Source: Nitrospinaceae bacterium (GTDB taxonomy: Bacteria; Nitrospinota; Nitrospinia; Nitrospinales; VA-1). From it: 7,614 nucleotides of DNA. A program made the position numbers and the translations under genes. Positions 6,008 to 7,614 of this stretch are shown here, in pieces. The stretch is from the NCBI GenBank assembly GCA_016763735.1, contig JAESTE010000024.1, forward strand, positions 1 to 7,614. Reading direction: 5' to 3'. Each line of letters opens with the position of its first letter. The first letter of the stretch is position 1. The notes under the pieces were generated by a model. That model ran no database searches. It was not told where the DNA came from and saw nothing but the letters and a program-made list of their open reading frames with translations.

Positions 6008-7078
6008 ATGAGTCAGGAAAAAAATAAAAATCTATTTCTGATTTCTGTAATTTTGTTTTTCGTTGCCTGTTTACTGCTTTATTTTTCCCGTCGCGTGATA
6101 GCCCCTTTTCTAATTGCTTTTGCTCTAGCTTATCTTCTGGATCCCTTGGTGGATAGAATGTCATCGTCAAAGAGAGTTTCAAGAACCGCATCGGTGTTGT
6201 TTTTGATGGTGGCATTTTTTGCGCTACTGGTATTCGCTGGCATTTTCCTCATCCCCATCTTGAGCATGCAGACAGAAAATCTGGCGCACAACATTCCTGT
6301 CTATATTGGAATTGTTCAGGACTGGTTGCGCCCTCTGTTAGATCTGGTAAGAGGGCTTGACCCGGTAAAAGTCGAAGAAATTCTCAATGAAGGTTTGTCC
6401 CGCTTTGGTGAGTTGCCCATGAAAGCTATACAGTTTTCCGGGAAACTGCTGTGGGGCTCGATATCCAATCTGTTCAATATTATTTTGATGATTGCCAACC
6501 TGGTGATCATTCCTGTGGTGATGTTTTATCTGCTAAGAGATTTTGATTCTATAACCGAAAAGCTTTTGGCTCTGGTTCCTCCCCGGTTCCAGATAAAAAC
6601 CAAGGAAACGGTTGTGGAGATCGATCAGGTCCTGTCTAGCTTTGTGCGCGGACAATTGATGGTGGTGGGGTTGATGGGCGTTATGTATGCTATCGGTCTT
6701 TTTCTGTGCGACACGCCTATGAGCCTTTCATTAGGCCTCATGGCTGGCTTGGTCAACCTGGTTCCCTATCTTGGGTTGGTATTGGGTTTTGCCCCGGCGG
6801 CACTCTTAACTTTCATGCATACTCAGGAATGGATGTCTGTGGTTGGTGTTGCTGGCGTTTTTGCGTTTGTTCAGGCGATGGAAGGCATGGTTATTACCCC
6901 ACGTGTGGTCGGTGAAAATATTGGTCTGCATCCGGTTGCGGTGATCTTCGCTGTTCTTCTTGGTGGCGAATTGTTTGGCCTCGTTGGCATGATCCTCGGT
7001 GTTCCTATTGTGGCGGTGCTGAACGTCCTGGTTTCGCGTGGCCTTTTGCAATACAAGAAATCCCTCTTCTACAGCTGA
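6008..7078 (+). CDS. AI-2E family transporter (PF01594-type permease)
   Basis: A 356-residue inner-membrane protein of the usual length for this family, which includes putative exporters such as TqsA and PerM/YdiK; members handle diverse or unknown substrates, so transport of autoinducer-2 should not be assumed. Hydrophobic segments are about 9-27, 29-45, 61-84, 151-176, 214-236, 240-269, 276-295 and 309-343, consistent with about eight helices. Between the third and fourth is a soluble segment (about 86-150), and 177-213 is a polar loop. The family's conserved C-terminal core is clear: VNLVPYLG (249-256), EGMVITPRVVG (292-302), the HPVAVIFAVLLGGELFGLVG run (308-327) and the following GVPIVAV. 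The start lies 3 bases after the preceding stop, without a strong Shine-Dalgarno, so coupled translation is likely. Last gene of the tight cluster. Confidence 0.9.
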   Translation: MSQEKNKNLFLISVILFFVACLLLYFSRRVIAPFLIAFALAYLLDPLVDRMSSSKRVSRTASVLFLMVAFFALLVFAGIFLIPILSMQTENLAHNIPVYIGIVQDWLRPLLDLVRGLDPVKVEEILNEGLSRFGELPMKAIQFSGKLLWGSISNLFNIILMIANLVIIPVVMFYLLRDFDSITEKLLALVPPRFQIKTKETVVEIDQVLSSFVRGQLMVVGLMGVMYAIGLFLCDTPMSLSLGLMAGLVNLVPYLGLVLGFAPAALLTFMHTQEWMSVVGVAGVFAFVQAMEGMVITPRVVGENIGLHPVAVIFAVLLGGELFGLVGMILGVPIVAVLNVLVSRGLLQYKKSLFYS

Positions 7079-7189
7079 CAGTACTCAGATTTTGAATCAT
7101 AAAATTATAATAATCCCTGGGCACTAATTTCGTTGTTACTAAAGATTTCCTCTTTTTTTAGAGCTCCCTATTGGTGGGAAAAACCATTA

Positions 7190-7208
7190 TTGCTTGAAGT
7201 TGCTTGAA
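7190..7208 (+). repeat. Tandem 10-base repeat TTGCTTGAA(G/A)
   Basis: TTGCTTGAA occurs at 7190-7198 and 7200-7208, one helical turn apart, 63-81 bases upstream of the next gene's start. The phasing on one DNA face suits a regulator site with two half-sites, but two copies can also be chance or slippage. Confidence 0.4.
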
Positions 7209-7258
7209 ATGTCTTTTTTGATAAAACTTCGGATTGAAACTTTTACACTGCCTTAACT

Positions 7259-7263
7259 GGAGA
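7259..7263 (+). promoter_or_regulatory. Shine-Dalgarno GGAGA for the EEP-domain gene
   Basis: GGAGA at 7259-7263 lies 7 bases before the ATG at 7271, a normal spacing. It is the only textbook ribosome-binding site in the window and supports that start. Confidence 0.7.
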
Positions 7264-7270
7264 TCATCGA

Positions 7271-7614
7271 ATGGAATACTATATCGCTTGGTGGAATGTT
7301 GAGAACTTGTTCGATATTGACGGGTCAGATACCAGACCTGCCTGGTTGCAAAAGCGGCTAGCTAAGGAACTGAAAGGCTGGTCAACGGCAGTTCTCGATA
7401 AAAAGATCAATCAGCTCGCTGGTGTCATTCAGCAGATGAATGGCGGCAAGGGACCAGATATCTTAGGTGTATGCGAAGTTGAAAGTGAGTCGGTTATTGA
7501 ACGTTTAGTCAATACTATTTCTCTGGCCGACAGAGATTATGGTGTCGTCCATGCAGATACAAAAGATGCTCGTGGAATCGACGTGGCCTTCATATTTGAT
7601 AAGAAAGTGTTTAA
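7271..7614 (+). CDS. Endonuclease/exonuclease/phosphatase-superfamily protein, 3' end missing
   Basis: The first 114 residues are present and the window ends within the next codon. The N-terminus WNVENLFD (8-15) is the first conserved block of the EEP fold, providing an Asn for metal and phosphate binding. GVCEVE (66-71) contains the Mg-binding glutamate E69, and ADTKDARGIDVAFIFD (95-110) is the DARGIDVAL-type block of the DNase I/exonuclease III-like subgroup. There is no signal peptide, so a cytosolic nuclease or phosphodiesterase is likely. Substrate cannot be assigned without the C-terminal catalytic His/Asp blocks. The ATG is preceded by GGAGA, and the family motif begins within ten residues, so this start is well supported. 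Confidence 0.85.
   Translation, partial: MEYYIAWWNVENLFDIDGSDTRPAWLQKRLAKELKGWSTAVLDKKINQLAGVIQQMNGGKGPDILGVCEVESESVIERLVNTISLADRDYGVVHADTKDARGIDVAFIFDKKVF

Larger units (their letters stand above)
7079..7270 (+). promoter_or_regulatory. Intergenic region with a TATAAT box and a tandem repeat
   Basis: No gene and no convincing terminator is seen. A perfect TATAAT lies at 7106-7111 but no good -35 stands 16-18 bases upstream. TTGCTTGAAG TTGCTTGAA is a tandem repeat with a 10-base period at 7190-7208. TTGCTTGAA is close to a -35-like TTGAAG/TTGAAA, with GATAAA (7220-7225) 20 bases after the first copy's TTGAAG, which is poorly spaced. The next gene probably has its own promoter here, but read-through from upstream cannot be excluded. 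Confidence 0.3.

Noticed and set aside
6008..7078. Quorum-sensing transporter for autoinducer-2
   Set aside because: The family name is historical; no luxS or lsr gene is present, so a specific substrate is not supported.
7075..7100. Terminator after the permease gene (CTGA/TCAG hairpin)
   Set aside because: Only a 4-bp stem and no U-run; too weak to claim.
7116..7135. Sigma-54-type promoter (GGGCAC ... TTG)
   Set aside because: The required GC at the -12 element is absent at the correct spacing.

Overview
The window carries chromosomal genes of a Gram-negative-type bacterium. Exported and periplasmic proteins, an ScpB/RluB core and moderate GC fit this, and no phage, plasmid, transposase, CRISPR, rRNA or tRNA is visible. 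The copper-protein content and the divergent housekeeping cluster would suit a marine nitrite oxidiser of the Nitrospinota or a deltaproteobacterium-like lineage, but the taxon is only a guess from gene style and was not established.

Layout. Bases 1-154 are a non-coding, repeat-rich strip with two fragments resembling widespread extragenic repeats and one GC-rich inverted repeat. Bases 155-2104 (minus strand) encode a large membrane-anchored protein: TPR array, low-complexity linker, blue-copper-like (cupredoxin) domain, and a C-terminal helical region resembling the periplasmic domain of some FTR1 iron permeases. Bases 2105-2408 are a divergent control region with a plausible minus-strand promoter and, towards the plus strand, several stem-loops, the strongest a 9-bp hairpin just before the next start codon.

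The plus strand then carries five closely packed genes, probably one operon: a long two-domain dCTP deaminase (dcd), scpB (chromosome segregation), rluB (23S rRNA pseudouridine synthase), an exported FlgT-N/CsgG-like protein, and an AI-2E-family membrane permease. Gaps are 28, 47, -4 and 3 bases. scpB-rluB is a common conserved pair. Here scpA is not immediately upstream and dcd takes that position.

A 192-base gap with a perfect TATAAT box and a 10-bp-period tandem repeat precedes the start of an endonuclease/exonuclease/phosphatase-superfamily gene, which runs off the right edge.

Most of the content is ordinary housekeeping. The best candidates for something new are the domain architecture of the minus-strand copper protein and the structured leader of dcd.
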